Source: Metallyticus violacea
Lineage: Eukaryota > Arthropoda > Insecta > Mantodea > Metallyticidae
Assembly (NCBI GenBank): GCA_030762175.1
Contig: CM060842.1
Span: 50,622,501-50,686,500 of the forward strand
DNA: 64,000 bases
Reading direction: 5' to 3'
Positions 37,201 through 52,000 of this stretch are shown piece by piece. The notes beneath the pieces are model-generated. The model made no database searches, was not told the DNA's origin, and saw nothing but the letters and a program-made list of their open reading frames with translations. Each line of letters begins with the position of its first letter. Positions within the stretch are counted from its first letter, which is position 1. Both the position numbers and the translations under genes were made by a program.

Positions 37201-40200
37201 AAATGTTAAAGAAACGGTTAAATTCCTTACATTTACAAACAGAAGAAATGTAAGACTTGCTGAAGTTGACTAATATTTGCATTCAACAAAATTTCTTTAG
37301 TTTCAACCAAAGATATTACCAACAAGTTTCAGGCTAGCTATGGGAAACCCTTTGTCTCTGTTTCTTGCAGATTTATTCATGATCTCCCTTGAAATACATA
37401 ATACCAAAGCCTTCCCAGCAACTATTAGCTATTCTTAAAATTCAAGTCGGACTTTCAAGCAGTGGATAAAATTTAATAACAAAGAAATGTTAATTCAAAG
37501 ACAAAAAAGTGTGTTGCAGTAAGGAGAGATTATGTTGCAAAGTGAAATTGTGTTTCACTTTTATGTCTCTGGAAACTTTAAATTCTCATATATGAAGCAC
37601 AGCTAATACTTGTGCTTTTACTCAACAATTCTCAGTTAAAAAACATGAATAAACTTCCATGCTTCTTTTATGGTACTGTCTAGTTGAGGCATTATGTATA
37701 TATTAATTTTGAGAATTAACATAATTTCAACCTTAGTATTTAGTGAATTACTTGTGAGAAGCCTCTGGAAGAAGGAAATACTTAAATTACTGAGTGTTCA
37801 GTTATTTTCATACTTTCACGGCAAGGGTTTGAATATAATGATGTCATTATAAGAAAAGCAAGTTTCATAGATATTGAGCATTACAGAAGAGGTACTAACA
37901 GCACTATCATTGCTAAAATTATGATCGATGTTCAAGACTTTCAATCAAGGCTTTGCATTTGCAAACATCCTAATTGCATGATGCTACCACTAGGTTGCAC
38001 GCTTCAGACATAGCAATGTTTCAACTAAGAATGGTGAAACCAGAAAGGACGGGAAAGAGAAATGTTGTTAATTCCTTGGTTCAAAAGCTTCTTTTATTAT
38101 GAGCATATATGACATAAATCCATGTTTATAATTAAGAAAACATAATTATATAATTGAAATCATTTTATGATATAGTCGAACTACACACTCTTATGCTTCA
38201 CTTACTTGTCACTATTGTAGACCGGTTTCGAGAACAGTTGTTCTCATCATCAGTTCAAATCTCCGACTGCTGGATAATTCGTTGTGTTGTGGGTATTCTG
38301 CTCTGGAGGAGGTGTGATGAACTTAAAGTTTATATTTTCTTCGCCGGAAGTGTCAAAGTTCATTAAACTGTCTCTGTATTTGTAAATGTATATTTTCTCC
38401 CATGTTGCAGGACTCACTATGGGCAGCCCCTTATCTCCATTTTTAGCCAACCTTTTCATGAGCAGATTTGAAACACACATCACTACAGCTTTCCCATACA
38501 TATTTAAGACATGGTACAGATATGTCGACGACATATTTGCCATTGTTAGCAATAAGCTCATTGAGGATGCCATAAAACTTTTGAATTTACAAGACAAAAA
38601 TATATCATTCACATACGAAACAGAAATTGATAACATATTACCATTCTTGGACATAAAAATAATGAAAAATCAAGGAAGTCTAGAATTTGGAATTTACAGA
38701 AAAGATACACATGCAGACAATCACATAAAAGTTGACAGTTTTAACCCCACTTCTCACAAACATGCAGTTATCAATAGTTTAACACACAGGCTAGTTAACC
38801 TACAAATTAGCAAGGATGAATTCTTTAAAGAATACAAACATATAGAAAAAACAGCAATTAAAAATGGTTTTAAGAAAGAACTAGTATACAAAAAGGTACA
38901 GAAATTCAAGAGGCAAAAGCTCATAAAAGAAACCACAACACTTTCAGCAAAGAAAGATAAACAAATTTTTAAAAAATTTACATATCATCCATGGGCTACA
39001 AAAAAATTTCAGAAAATTCTTAAAGATTTTAATATCAGGTTGGCACCGATTAACAAGTTTAATGTTAAACATCTTCTCACAGACAATGTTAATGACAGTA
39101 TTCCACAGGAGAAAAAACCAGGCATTTACAAAATAAGTTGTGAAGAATGTGGAAAAATATACATAGGAAAAACAAAGAGAAACATAGGCACAAGGTTAAA
39201 AGAACATTTCAGGAACATAAAATACAAGCAAATTGAGAAATCAGCAGTGGCATTTCATTTTTGGACAGAAAACCACGATATAGTGAATAAAGCAAAATTA
39301 TTAAAATCAGTGCAAGGACCTACAGAATTAGCAACATGGGAGAAAATATACATTTACAAATACAGAGACAGTTTAATGAACTTTGACACTTCCGGCGAAG
39401 AAAATATAAACTTTAAGTTCATCACACCTCCTCCAGAGCAGAATACCCACAACACAACGAATTATCCAGCAGTCGGAGATTTGAACTGATGATGAGAACA
39501 ACTGTTCTCGAAACCGGTCTACAATAGTGACAAGTAAGTGAAGCATAAGAGTGTGTAGTTCGACTATATCATAAAATGATTTCAATTATATGATTGGCTT
39601 CACTGTGAATGTTCCAATTAACATTTTTAGTTAAAACATAATTAGTAACTTAGGATATTAATAAATAAAAGCTTTCTCTTGAAAGCAAGAAAACTGGAGC
39701 TGCTGAAAAAAGTTTGATGTTATTTAAAACATTTGTTCTACATGTCCACCATTTGCTTCCAAACATTTTCTTGGTCTTATTAATTTATTTTCATATTTAT
39801 TTTCCAGGATCATTATCATGACATGTCGCACACAGGATGTCCCTTATTATTTGCATGGACAAACTGACTCAGTAGGTTGAAAAAGAGCAATGTACCTATG
39901 AGAAATGAATAAGCAATGTAAAAAAAAAAAAATAATTGAAAACTAAAGTGTCTCACCTCAAAACCATCAAAAATGTATTACAATGAATGAAGTGAAATTT
40001 GCTTTGTTACTAACCTGTAAATCTTTGTCTGATCATATTGCATAGAATCTGTTCAAATTGAGGATATTTCATAAGAAATTCATCCATACATTTGTTGATG
40101 TCATAATGATATTCTTGCCCAATTTTAATACCTGATCGAAAGCAGCAGTCATGAAAGTAAGATTTTCTGCATTCATTTTAATTGGTTGAAAAATCTTCAG

Positions 40201-42988
40201 TGCCTTGAGCCTAGCTGCTACCTCAGTTGAGTGTTAAATTTATATGATAGAGCTGCATAGTTCTTGTGGTACATGGGTTCGAAACATGTTCAAAGGGTTT
40301 CTCCATTAGCAAAGTTATGTACTAACGTATCTAGAAAACTATTTCAGTTTGTCTCTCCCCACCTGTGTTCTTTCTAACAATGCTGGCCAACTAGTTATGA
40401 TATCATGAATTCAAATGTATTGGCAAAAAAGTATGAGAATGAACATCCAGTATAAAGCAGGAAATTCTAATTGTCCACATATGCAAACTTAAAATATAGT
40501 TATAGAGTCTTTACCATTGAGGGCTACATGGGGTTTAACAATGCTACTAATCTTATATATTGTAATATCCAGTTTGCAGCATAATTTACATCATTACTAA
40601 TAATAGATAATATATTTGTTTTCAGAAACCCCAGCCACAGCAACAGAGAGAATTTTCTTTGAAACAGATGAAATACATGAGAGAGCTCCTGCAGAAATCA
40701 AAATAACATGGAACAAATACAACTTGACTAACAATGATAATGCTCCCATCAAAATCTCCCTATGGGGATACCAAGAAAAAACAATCCGACCTGAGCTGCT
40801 TTATATTGATATGATTGAAGTAAGTTATTTGCGCTGCAGTTTTTCATCATTTTTAATATTAGAAAGTCTGTAGTTATTAAGCATTATATTCCATTGGAAA
40901 AATTATTAGGAGTTATAATTTACATACCTAGGGGTGTGTTATAAATTGTATATTTTATTTTTAAAATTTAATATAGCTGTTACAATATAGATTTGTCAAT
41001 TATCTTTATAGGAGAGCTATGTGAACTCTGGGAGGTATACCATTTCTCCAGGAAACTACAGAACCCGCACAAATCGTGGACTTGATGACTTAAGATTTGG
41101 TTTTCTTCAAATAAATCTGACAAATCCAATAAAATATTCTGATCTTTCTGTGTCACCGTAAGTTTATGTCAAAAGGATAAGTAATTCTACATAAAGTGGT
41201 AGGAAATTTGTGGCAAAGTTAAAAAATTATGAGGGTCTCTGTGAATATTATAAAACTAAAATCATAAGCTTGTTTCTTTTGATCTACTAGGAATATTCTT
41301 TGACACTTCAACATAGGAATGTTTTTCAAAACTTCAAAATCTAATGTAGAGATCACCCTATTTAGTAATTCATGCCAGGATTGTCCTCTCTGACTAAAAT
41401 TTTCTTCTGGTCTTAATAAGCTCTCTTTAATGACAAATGCTGGGGAGGCACCCTAAACTTAGACCTGAAAATCTTCCTTTCTAAAAATTCTTTCCCAATT
41501 TACAATTCATTTTATGTACCATCAATATCTACAGCCTGTGCTGCCTCAAAACAGGTATTAAACATTATTTAAAATAATTATGTTCAGTATGTCACCTGAT
41601 CATATATTTTAAGGTATTGTTAGTCTGGATATTAAAGTTTTAATGGGTTGCACGTAATATACAATAACCAAAAAAAGGTACCTTCTTATATTTCAGTGTC
41701 ATCTGGAGTAAACCCATTCCTCTCGCATGGTATTTTAATGCTCAATGGGAGAGAAAATATGGTGTAAGATGGGCAGAAGTAATGTGCAATGAATGGATCA
41801 CAGATGATCGTTACCTAAAGAATTTTGCATCAGACGTTCCACAATGCCCTTGCACACTGGAGCATGCATTAGCTGATAAAGGTCGCTTTCTTCCAGATTT
41901 TGATTGTGACAAAGATGCTAATCCAAACTGCTTCTACCACCGGGGAGCTGTTCACTGTGTTAGATCTGGGGCCCCTAGGTATGTTAATGTAAAGGCTAAA
42001 TATACCCTGTCTGTGCAATATAAGTGTCATTACATTCTTTTCATTAAGTATTTGCTGTTTTGGATATTTCTCAAGCCTATATGAGAGTGTAGTTATTGGG
42101 GTAAAGTTTTTGTAAATAGTGGACTCTATATTTTCAAAATTTTCATTTATTTCTTTAATCTTTCCCAATTTCAATCTCCTTCTTTGCATCTTTTCCCAAA
42201 ACATCTCATAATCCAGGAAATGGCAAGTAATTTAGTGTAGATGAAAGAAAAATTTAAACTGTATTAAGATCTAAGTAAAATACGTAAACTAAATGTTAAT
42301 AGCTAGTAGATGGGACAGTATGGGTTCTGGATTGAATGCACAAGGAAATAAAATAAGGGAAGAAAAAGGAATGAAAAAGAGAAATAAAAGAAAAAAAGGT
42401 ATTATTTACAGCAATACAAAAGTGTCCTCTGCCATCTATCAGTAGAGAGGGAAACAGCACTCTTTATGTTCTGCTGAACACTCTTTATGTTCTGTAAATT
42501 AAGAGTTAGTATTAAAACATTGTAAATACTTTCAGTCAAACAAGACATTGTTAAGCTAAATTTGTTTATTCTTAATCCAGCACCTTTTTCATGATACACT
42601 GTTAGTTGAGGATATTTACCATAAAATGTACTTTAATTAATTTTTTTTAAAAATATTTTAGTCTTGTAGGCTCTGGACAGCAATGCTGTTATGACAAGAA
42701 CCACTATCTAATGCTGACATATGACCAGCAGTGGGGCTCACGACCTCACCGATCACATAACTTGGGATATCTGCCTTGGAATGAAGCTAATAAGGTTGGT
42801 GTAGCCATTTCTGTAAAAAATAAGTTTGCTAATGGAAATGTAGCATTTAACAATGCTCAATTAATACTATTATTATGGTGATATTATTTGAGTTACTCAT
42901 CATCTGAGTATAGCTGCTTACTGGGAAAGTGACTGAAAAAATTGACTAGAGTCATCATATGTAAAATTAGAATTTTTATTTTAGTATT

Positions 42989-43040
<52 letters not shown>

Positions 43041-46000
43041 GTAATGAAAGCATAAAATAATCTTGTATTTAAAATGGATAAAATAAGCACTAACCTGTGT
43101 AATAAGAGTTGTTGAAAATTATGCCCCTCAGTAGCAATATTTTGCTGGCATCTGTATAGAAAATTTCTATATTTAATTTAACTTTTCTTCCTTGAAATCA
43201 AACAAGGTGGTTCAGAATGCACTCTTATCATTGAGAGATCCTGTCTCTCACAACCTATTAATAAGTTGGCAAACAGTTTCTCTACCTGAAACACTATATT
43301 TTCTTGCTATATCATACATAAAAACCCATTTTTCAAGATATATATAGCAACTAGTATTCTTCAAAGGCAGGAGACAATTGGGACTATATATAGTGGCACA
43401 CTGATGAAGAACAATTAGCACATAATAAAAGCACCAATTAACACAACCACTTGTTGACAAAGCCTCCCTGAAATTAACTACAAGCTGCTACCTTGCATGC
43501 ATCATATGGCGTTGATGGCTGGCTTCTCCCAGTGTGCAGTCTGCCAGTCTGTAACTAAAATAACTTTGCTATATAACACTTCTAGTGCATGGAAAAGAAT
43601 TATTAAGATATTAGTATTTATAACATCACAAAGTTAAGTACAATTTTAATGCTTTTGTATAATTTTCAGAATTTTTAGCAAATTTTTAAATCTTCATTTA
43701 TATTTGCAGTTTTTTTAATGACTCTGAGATAATTTTTTAAATATAATATTATGGTTTTCAGGTGCCTACATTGTCTCATTGGTATCATGACATCTCACCA
43801 TTCTACTTGTGCTGTTTATGGCAAGAAGAGCAGGCTGTTGGCTGTGAAACTTTTAGGTTTGAACGCAGACCAACACAAGACTGTGTGGCATATCAGTCAC
43901 CATCTGTAGGTTAGTATTAATGTGTTTAGAGATGAGTGAAATAATAAAAACTTTCATAGAGTAATTTACTCACACATAACATTTGGGCATTTTAAGTGAG
44001 ATAAATGTGAAGAGAGTATCTACAGAGTAGAAAAAGAAATGAAAGTATATATATAATTTTTAAAATTTGTCATTCTTTTAGAAGATATTTAAAATTCACC
44101 TTATTTAATAGAATATAAAAAAATATAAAGAAAATGTATTTTATCATTAAGTATAAATATTAATAACTACTACTACTACAGTTCCTACCTATCTATGGGG
44201 TAGTAGGGATTGTTCTATAATTGAATTCTTTGTTCTGGGTCCCAGTGAAGAATAAAAGTTCTCCTGGAATTTTCTGTCAATGGTTCCATAGGCCCTAAGC
44301 AAGTACAAAAGCAAATTTATTTAAAAAAAAATAATACTTGCCTCCTAAACCCAAGATCGCAGGATCAATGGATTTTTTTCGGGCGTAAAAATCCTAAGTA
44401 TGGCTTCTTTTGGCCTTGTCGGCTGTTTCATGCCCTGAATTGAATGGGACGCTGATGACCTGAGATGTTAAAGAGCATCCGTAAATAAACCAATTAAAAA
44501 AAAATCAAGAAAATGTAATTACAAAATAGGCTGTATAAGTAAATACTTTGATCTTGTATGGAGTCAACAATAAGTGCAATATTAGAATGAATGGCTCAAA
44601 TAATCTTGAACCATAGGTATATGTTTACATTAGCGACATGTGTAAGTTTGAATTATAATATCTGTTAAAACTATTGTGAACCAAAATGACTTTTAATACA
44701 TAATATGGCTTTCTAAAACATTAATATCAATGCATAGTTTTGTTAGTCTACTCTGGGCTGTGGAAACAAATATAGTAATGTTTATATGTCAGGTATTTCT
44801 ATTAAGAAAACACGGCAAGTATCAGCAGTGATGAAGGCGAGGATGATCTAGGTAAATTTACTCCTACTTAAAAGACTTTTGCTCTAGTGACAAAGAATGG
44901 GAAATTTGCTTATGAGGCAAGACAGTTTTACGCTAAATATACAATATATTCATTACATTTTCCATAAAATATGAAAAGTGATGTACTTTGAGGTTCATAT
45001 GGAATCAAAAAACCACAAAAAAGGCCAAAAGATATAGTGTCAAAATAAAAACATCAATGTATTTTATGTGAGCAAAAACATAAACGATGAAAATGTGGTT
45101 ATAAAAGCTGAAGATCAATGTTAAGCTTGGCCAAAACTGTGACAGTCTGGACTGTCAAAACAAACTATTTCAAAAGATGTAAATTATATCTAATCTGTCA
45201 TCTAACACACTCTTATGCTTCACTTACTTTTAAATATGGTGGGACCAGTTTCAAAGAGACATCCTCTCCATCTTCAACCAACTTAACGACTGGTATGAGA
45301 AACTAACATCTATGAGGACCTGTGGCTCTGTCCTGGTGGTGTTTTTTCTTTATAAACTGGAAATTTGTATTACATTCTCCTGTAATGTCAAAATTCATAA
45401 GATGATCACTATGTTTATGAATGTAAATCTTCTCCCATGTGTCCAATTCTGTACGTCTGTGTGCTTATTTAAGTAACTTTATTTCTCTTTTTATGTCATG
45501 ATCATCTTTCCAAAAATGGTGTGCCACTGCTGACCTATCACTCTATTTGTACTTAACGTTCATGAGATGTTCCTATGTTCCTTTTAGTTTTTCCAACATA
45601 TATCTTATCACATTCTTTACATGTTACTTTGTAGATGCCTGACTTTTTCTCCTGTGGAATGTTATTAAAACTGTTGTCCACTAAAGCATTTTTCAGAGTG
45701 TATCTTAATAGGTGCCAATTTAATGTTAATATCTTTAAACATTTTTTGGAATTTACTTGATGGTAGGTGAATTTTTTAAAAACCGGTCTCTCTCTCTTTC
45801 AGTTAATAGTGTGGTGGTATTCTTGATCAATTGCTTCTTTAGGAATCTATTAAGTTTTTGTTTATTAAATTTTTGTTAAAAGCATTTATAATGGCAATCT
45901 CCTGTATCTTCTCAAATTCTTTTTTGTACTTCTCTTTACTGATTGGTAAATTTACCAGTCTATATGTTAAGCTGTTGAAAATTGAGTGCTACCCATTTGA

Positions 46001-49000
46001 GTTTATATAGTTTCTATATGAGTATCCTTTCTATAGATTCCAAATTCTAAATTTCCATGATTCATATTAATTTTTATATCTAAAAACGGCATCATTCCCT
46101 TTGTTTCTGTTTCCAGTGTGAAGGATATATTCCTATCTTGTATATTTAAAAGCTTCAAAGTACCTTCAACAAATTCTTTTTTCACTATACTAAAAATGTC
46201 ATCAGTATATCTGTACCAGCATTTAAAATAATGTGGGAAGGTGGAAATTAGTGAGTTTCAAATGTACTCATAAGTAAATCTGCCAGAAAGGGGACAAGGA
46301 TTTCCCATTGTGAGTCCTGTTTTCTATTTATAGAATTCTCCTGCAAATGTAAAATAGGATTGGTTTATACAAATGTTAGTAAGGTGGATGTATTCTTTCC
46401 TGTGAGTTTTATTAATTCCTATCTCCTTTAACCAATCGTTCAAAACCACACTATTAACTGAAAGAGAGAGAGGCCAGTTTTTAAAAAATTCACCTATCAT
46501 CAAGTAAATTCCAAAAAATGTTTAAAGATATTAAATTGGCACCTATTAAGATACACTCTGAAAAATGCTTTAGTGGACAACAGTTTTAATAACATTCCAC
46601 AGGAGCAAAAGTCAGGCATCTACAAAGTAACATGTAAAAAATGTGATAAGATATACGTTGGAAAAACTAAAAGGAACATAGGAACATGGTTAAAGGAACA
46701 TCTCAGGAACGTTAAGTACAAACAGATTGATAGGTCAGCAGTGGCACACCATTTTTGGAAAGATAATCATGACATAAAAAGAGAAATAAAGTTACTTAAA
46801 GAAGCACACAGACGTACAGAATTGGACATATGGGAGAAGATTTACATTCATAAACATAGTGAATTTTATGAATTTTGACATTACAGGAGAATGTAATACA
46901 AATTTCTAATTTATAAAGAAAAAACACCACCAGGACAGAGTCACAGGTCCTCATAGATGTTAGTTTCTCATACCAGTCGTCAAGTTGGTTGAAGATGGAG
47001 AAGTTGTCTCTTTGAAACTGGTCCCATCGTATTTAAAAGTAAGTGAAGCATAAGAGTGTGTTAGATAACAGATTAGGTATAATTTACATTCAACAAGCTT
47101 CACTGTGTGAGTTCGAACAGAATTTTTTAAAAATATCTTATTTTTTGAAAGTTCTTAAATATATCAAAAGATATAATTGAAAACATTTTATGATACAGTT
47201 GAACTACACACTCTTATGCTTCACTTACTTGTCATTATTGTAGATCGGTTTCGAGAACAGGTTTACAATCATGACAAGTAAGTGAAGCATAAGAGTGTGT
47301 AGTTCGACTGTATCATAAAATGTTTTCAATTATATGATTGGCTTCACTGTGAATGTTCCAATTAACATTTTTAGGTATCAAAAGATGTTTCCAGAATGCA
47401 AGACTGCTGCTAAAATAGAATGTGGAAAGATCAAAATAGTGTTCAAAATGTTCTAGTCCCCCTTCTTATAGAAATTTATAATAAAAGATCTGAAAAAGAC
47501 TGGGTACTTTTCTGTATTGTCAGGTGCATCTGTTGCAGAAAGTATCAAAACATTTCCTTATGCAGTTCATTATTTCAGTCTGAATATTGGAATTTGCCAG
47601 ATACTGCTACAGTTCTAAGAACAGCTCAACCAACATCTTTAATGTTATAAAATATAACACAGTGGTAAATAAATTAAAACTTTAACAATAAGTGCATATG
47701 TGCTGATAATGCTCAGTGAATAATGGGATACATAATTCATCTTATATAAAACTACAGCATGCAACTCCACATGTCACACAAGCAAATTGCAAATGCTATC
47801 AACAATTATTGAGTGATGTATGGTTGCAAATTAAGGCACTTGAAGCAATAGGTAAACTACCTATCCTTCAGACATCTGTAGATGTTCAATGTAGTTAAAA
47901 AAATTTAAGGTCATGTGGTCCGTTAGGACCCAAAATAGGCCTTAGGCCTAAACCTTGTAACTCGATGATGGTTGCAAAATTCTCTCATATGTCATTGAAG
48001 CAATTGTCATAAAGACGTTCAATGAATTCAGTTCATCAGCTATCAGGATCAAATGTCTTAAAGAATGTGCTGATTTTGATAAGATAGAATATAAAGAATT
48101 TCTTGCATGTACTCACAAGGTGGCTGTGAACATATTCTACTATTAATCATCTTGTGAACTGCTAACTTGCTGTTAAGTCATACTCATCATCCAAAGAAAA
48201 AAAAAAAAACTGCTCCAAGATATGTTTGAGTTCGTTGCTCCATACAACTCTCATGCAGATTCATCTGAATTATCCTTAAAATAAGATAATCCACATCTCT
48301 GGTATTAAACAAAATTATAAAAACATTTTACAATTTACATCCAAACTTTACCCTGAAGGTGTTTGAGGAAGCAAATATGCATTTTAATGGTAATATTATC
48401 TTGTACAAACCTTTAAACTAAATTGAATTATTTTCTGATTTAGTTATCTGAACAATCGAATATTCAAACCATAGCTGGAACTACTTAATTTGGATTATTG
48501 AGACTCTAATATAGATGTGTAAAAAGGCTGGGAATTCAACTGGATCTGATGTGACAGTTTTATTTCAAAGGTAACTGTTTATTGTGGCACATATAGGTAG
48601 TAATAATGCATTGACAATGTTACAGAACATTGTATGGGCTTCATTACAACATATTGTCAATGCATTATTATGATATATTCTTAGCTACAGATAGCTGGAC
48701 AGGAAACACAACTTTTCTAATAAACATGGGTGAAGGAAGAGGGGGGAAAAGGAAGAATATGGGGGGAAGGTCTGAAAATGACCAATGAAAAGATAACATG
48801 GCATCAGAGAGGCAAGAGTCATGGAACAGTAAAGATGTAACCTACACAGCTGCTTTAGGAAGTCATAGCAAAGACAAATGTAAGTTTTGATTATAATGTA
48901 AAATATATAGAGGTATAAAGCTGTCAGCCTAGCTTACTCATGAATATGTGTTTGCTTTATGTTTGATCCTTATGTCCTTTCACTTACCGATGTTAAAGAT

Positions 49001-52000
49001 ATAGCTAGAATAGACTTAGATAATTTCTACATGTTGTAACCATGAGATAGCTAGGAGTTAGGAAGTTTAGAATAGTTAGCGAGCCTGCTTTACTGTGATT
49101 GAGACAATATCGAGATATGGACCTTTCAAATGAGAAGAACACTTTTGATGAATACGAAAATAAATTACTAATTAGCTTAAGCAAAAAGTTTTTTTCATTA
49201 ATGATGAAAACTATATAGTAATATTCATATTCATATTTTTGTTTCATTCATTTGTGGAAAAATGAAAATATGCTTCCATTCTGTTTCATAATGAACTTAA
49301 ATATACATTTTTCTGTATTTTAGCAACTGTCTTTGGAGATCCGCATATCATTACTTTTGATGATTTGGAATACACATTCAATGGCAAGGGAGAGTTTGTA
49401 CTAGTACATGCAGACACACCAAAACACAAGTTAGATGTTCAGGGTCGTTTTGAACAACTTCCTCATAACCAGTATGGTGAAGTAACAGCCACTCACCTAA
49501 CAGCTGTAGCAGGTAATGTCATTTCATTTCCTTATTGTTGTTAATATGTTAAGCCTTCTTTCATTTAAAAAAAATAAATGTTATAAATGAATAAATTAAC
49601 ATTTATATACAAAAAAATGAAAAATTAAGTAACTTATAAAGAACAATATCGCTAAAATAACAAGAACTAGTACAGCAAAAATGAATAAAACATAGACACA
49701 GTAAAACAAACAGCACAACTGAAAAAAATAAATAAAAAATAGGTAAAAAGGTTAATATTAACGTGAAATATTTAAACCTGGTGGTCAATGGGCTCTATAC
49801 AAAAACATTGCTGCTATCTCTTTATCTCTGAGATAGCTTTTAGAGTCATGAGTTGGTAGCACATCACTATGTGTTAAATTAAATACACGACCAAAACCTA
49901 GGCATTTTGGGCAACTAGTAAGGGAGACTTAATTTTAACAGAATGTCTATGATTGCTCATATGGTAGATGTTTAATTAGTATAAAATGCTTTGCAAAGCT
50001 TACGAGATAATGTATCATAGAAAAAGTTAGCAAATGAATTTATCTTAAATTCTCTGACTAAATTGGAGCTGTGGAATTATTGGCATGAGGTTATTAATGC
50101 ACAGCTTTTGCATTTAGAACTTGAGCCTGCAACCAGATGGGGCAATTCAGATTGGAATAAGTGGAGAGAAAATGCACTTTTAAGATTGGGGAGTGTTTTA
50201 AAAATAAGGCAGAATTCAAAATGAGAAAAATCATTTAAAACTGAATGCTTTAATAAAGTGTTGTGACATTCTTTCATAAAATTTGTAGGTTTGAATGCTC
50301 TCAAATCCATGAATGTGAGTGATAACAAGGTTAATGAATTTCTTGTTGGAAGTTTTGTGTTTCCATTAGGATTTTTTTATATACTGGTAAGATATAGGAT
50401 TGTAAAAGATAGAAAGAATATTTTTAATCTTGGAATTTTTGTACTAGGTTTTTAATAGATATCAAGAGATGAAAATTATTTACAAAGATGTACCAATGAA
50501 TTGAAAAAAGAAAAAAAAAAAAAATAGATCTTTAGGTATACAGGGGATGACAGCTACAACAGCTACCAAAATGAAAATATTGTTGAAATTGATAGGTTTA
50601 TGTGCACAGATGTTAGAAAGGAACCATTGCATAAAGAATATTAATATCTAGGATAACAGCAGGAATGGATTAAAAAAAGTGAACTTAACTGGAAATTTGG
50701 AGTTAAGATTAGCAAGAAACTGGACAGACTCTGGCCCATCAGTTCAAGGCATGGAGGTATCATCGTACATCTCAACTATAGTAATGGTACAGTACGTTGT
50801 GACCTTAAGAATTCCTCTTCAAAGAAAACGTAAAAATAATAGCATAAAGCACATTCCGATTTGATAATATTATCTATAAATTAAAAACACTGCAAAAGGC
50901 GCCAGAATTGTGCTTCTAAGATAGCTGTGTGCTAGCATATGCACATGTGCATGTGTATCTTGTAAGCCTTGCAAAGCATTTTATTATTAATTTAACATCT
51001 ATTGCTGTTTCCCTCTGTATGAACAATTATAAGCATTTTGTTATAATTAAGCCACCCTTAGTTTTAATTTACCATTTATTGTTGTGTTACTGACTGACAT
51101 CCCTGAAAGTTATTTCAGAGATAAAGAGACAACAGGAATATTTTAGCATAAAGTGCATATACCACCAGGCTGAAAGCTTACATGTTAACATTCTTTTTAA
51201 CTTATTATTATAATATTATTAATTTTTAATTAGTAATGTAATACTCTTTATATTTTTCATCCCACAATTTCCCCTTGTGGCTTGTTTAATTTTTTTCACA
51301 CATTCCATTATGTTAGAGACTCAGTATTTACTTTTATCCACTTTTCTTTTGCCTTTGAAGAACACAAGTGGTTAAAAATATTACATTATTTCTATTTTAT
51401 TCATTTCTGCTTTTCTAGTTCTTGTTATTTTACAGAGGGTATCAAAAAATGTATAGACACTTTCACAGTAGATATCTGTTTAATATATTTCAAAATTGAA
51501 CCGAAAAACAACAGTAATGTGTAGTATGTTGTTATGCTAGCATTGCCACAACAAAATGGAGCCAAGATTATCATTTAAACAGTGGAAAGCAATTTTGAAA
51601 TGGTATGAGAAAACTGAGAATGTTGTTGAAATTCAAAGGCAATATGTGTGTACAGAACAGAACTGCTATTGGACTTCTACCTATGAGGAACTCTTAAAGG
51701 TTGTTGTATACTGTAGAAAACCAGCTACACTGGCAGCACTTTGGGAAGAAATTAAAATGGCATGTGCTATAATCATTGAGGACATTTTCGCAAATGTTGC
51801 TCAATCAGTAGTTCAACGTTCTCAGAAGTGCATTGACACCAATGGTGGGCATTTTCAGCAACTGTTGTAACTGTAAAAGTTTAAGATGATTGGTGCTCAT
51901 CATTTTCTGTTTGTGTGAATTCAGTTTTCTTATGTTAACACAGTTTTTTCTTTGCTTGAAGTGTATGTATTTTTTTGGCACCCTCTGTATATACAGATGT

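Larger units (their letters stand above)
38149..39632 (+). mobile_element. Penelope-like element PLE-5, best preserved; 12-bp target duplication
   Basis: Flanked by exact AAAACATAATTA at 38137-38148 and 39633-39644. The left 250 bases are an inverted copy of the right end; the arms share the terminal sequence, the hammerhead motif and the end of the coding region. Between them the plus strand carries an open frame of 367 codons (38386-39489) with RT and GIY-YIG domains. The 5' half of the RT is missing, so the copy is truncated though recent. It lies in the mesh intron before exon G. Confidence 0.93.
45195..47125. mobile_element. Penelope-like element PLE-6, head-to-head pair
   Basis: Minus arm about 45200-46450: RT remnant [20 protein letters not shown] and [11 protein letters not shown], then a decayed GIY-YIG end. 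Plus arm about 46440-47105: [40 protein letters not shown] and [18 protein letters not shown] (46573-46878). The outer ends are inverted copies (cacactcttatgcttcactt and its inverse). Both arms show stops; the plus arm's nuclease has TW in place of the TR of related copies. Confidence 0.87.

Noticed and set aside
51556..51870. Functional transposase gene
   Set aside because: The frame lacks the whole catalytic core; it is a deletion derivative.
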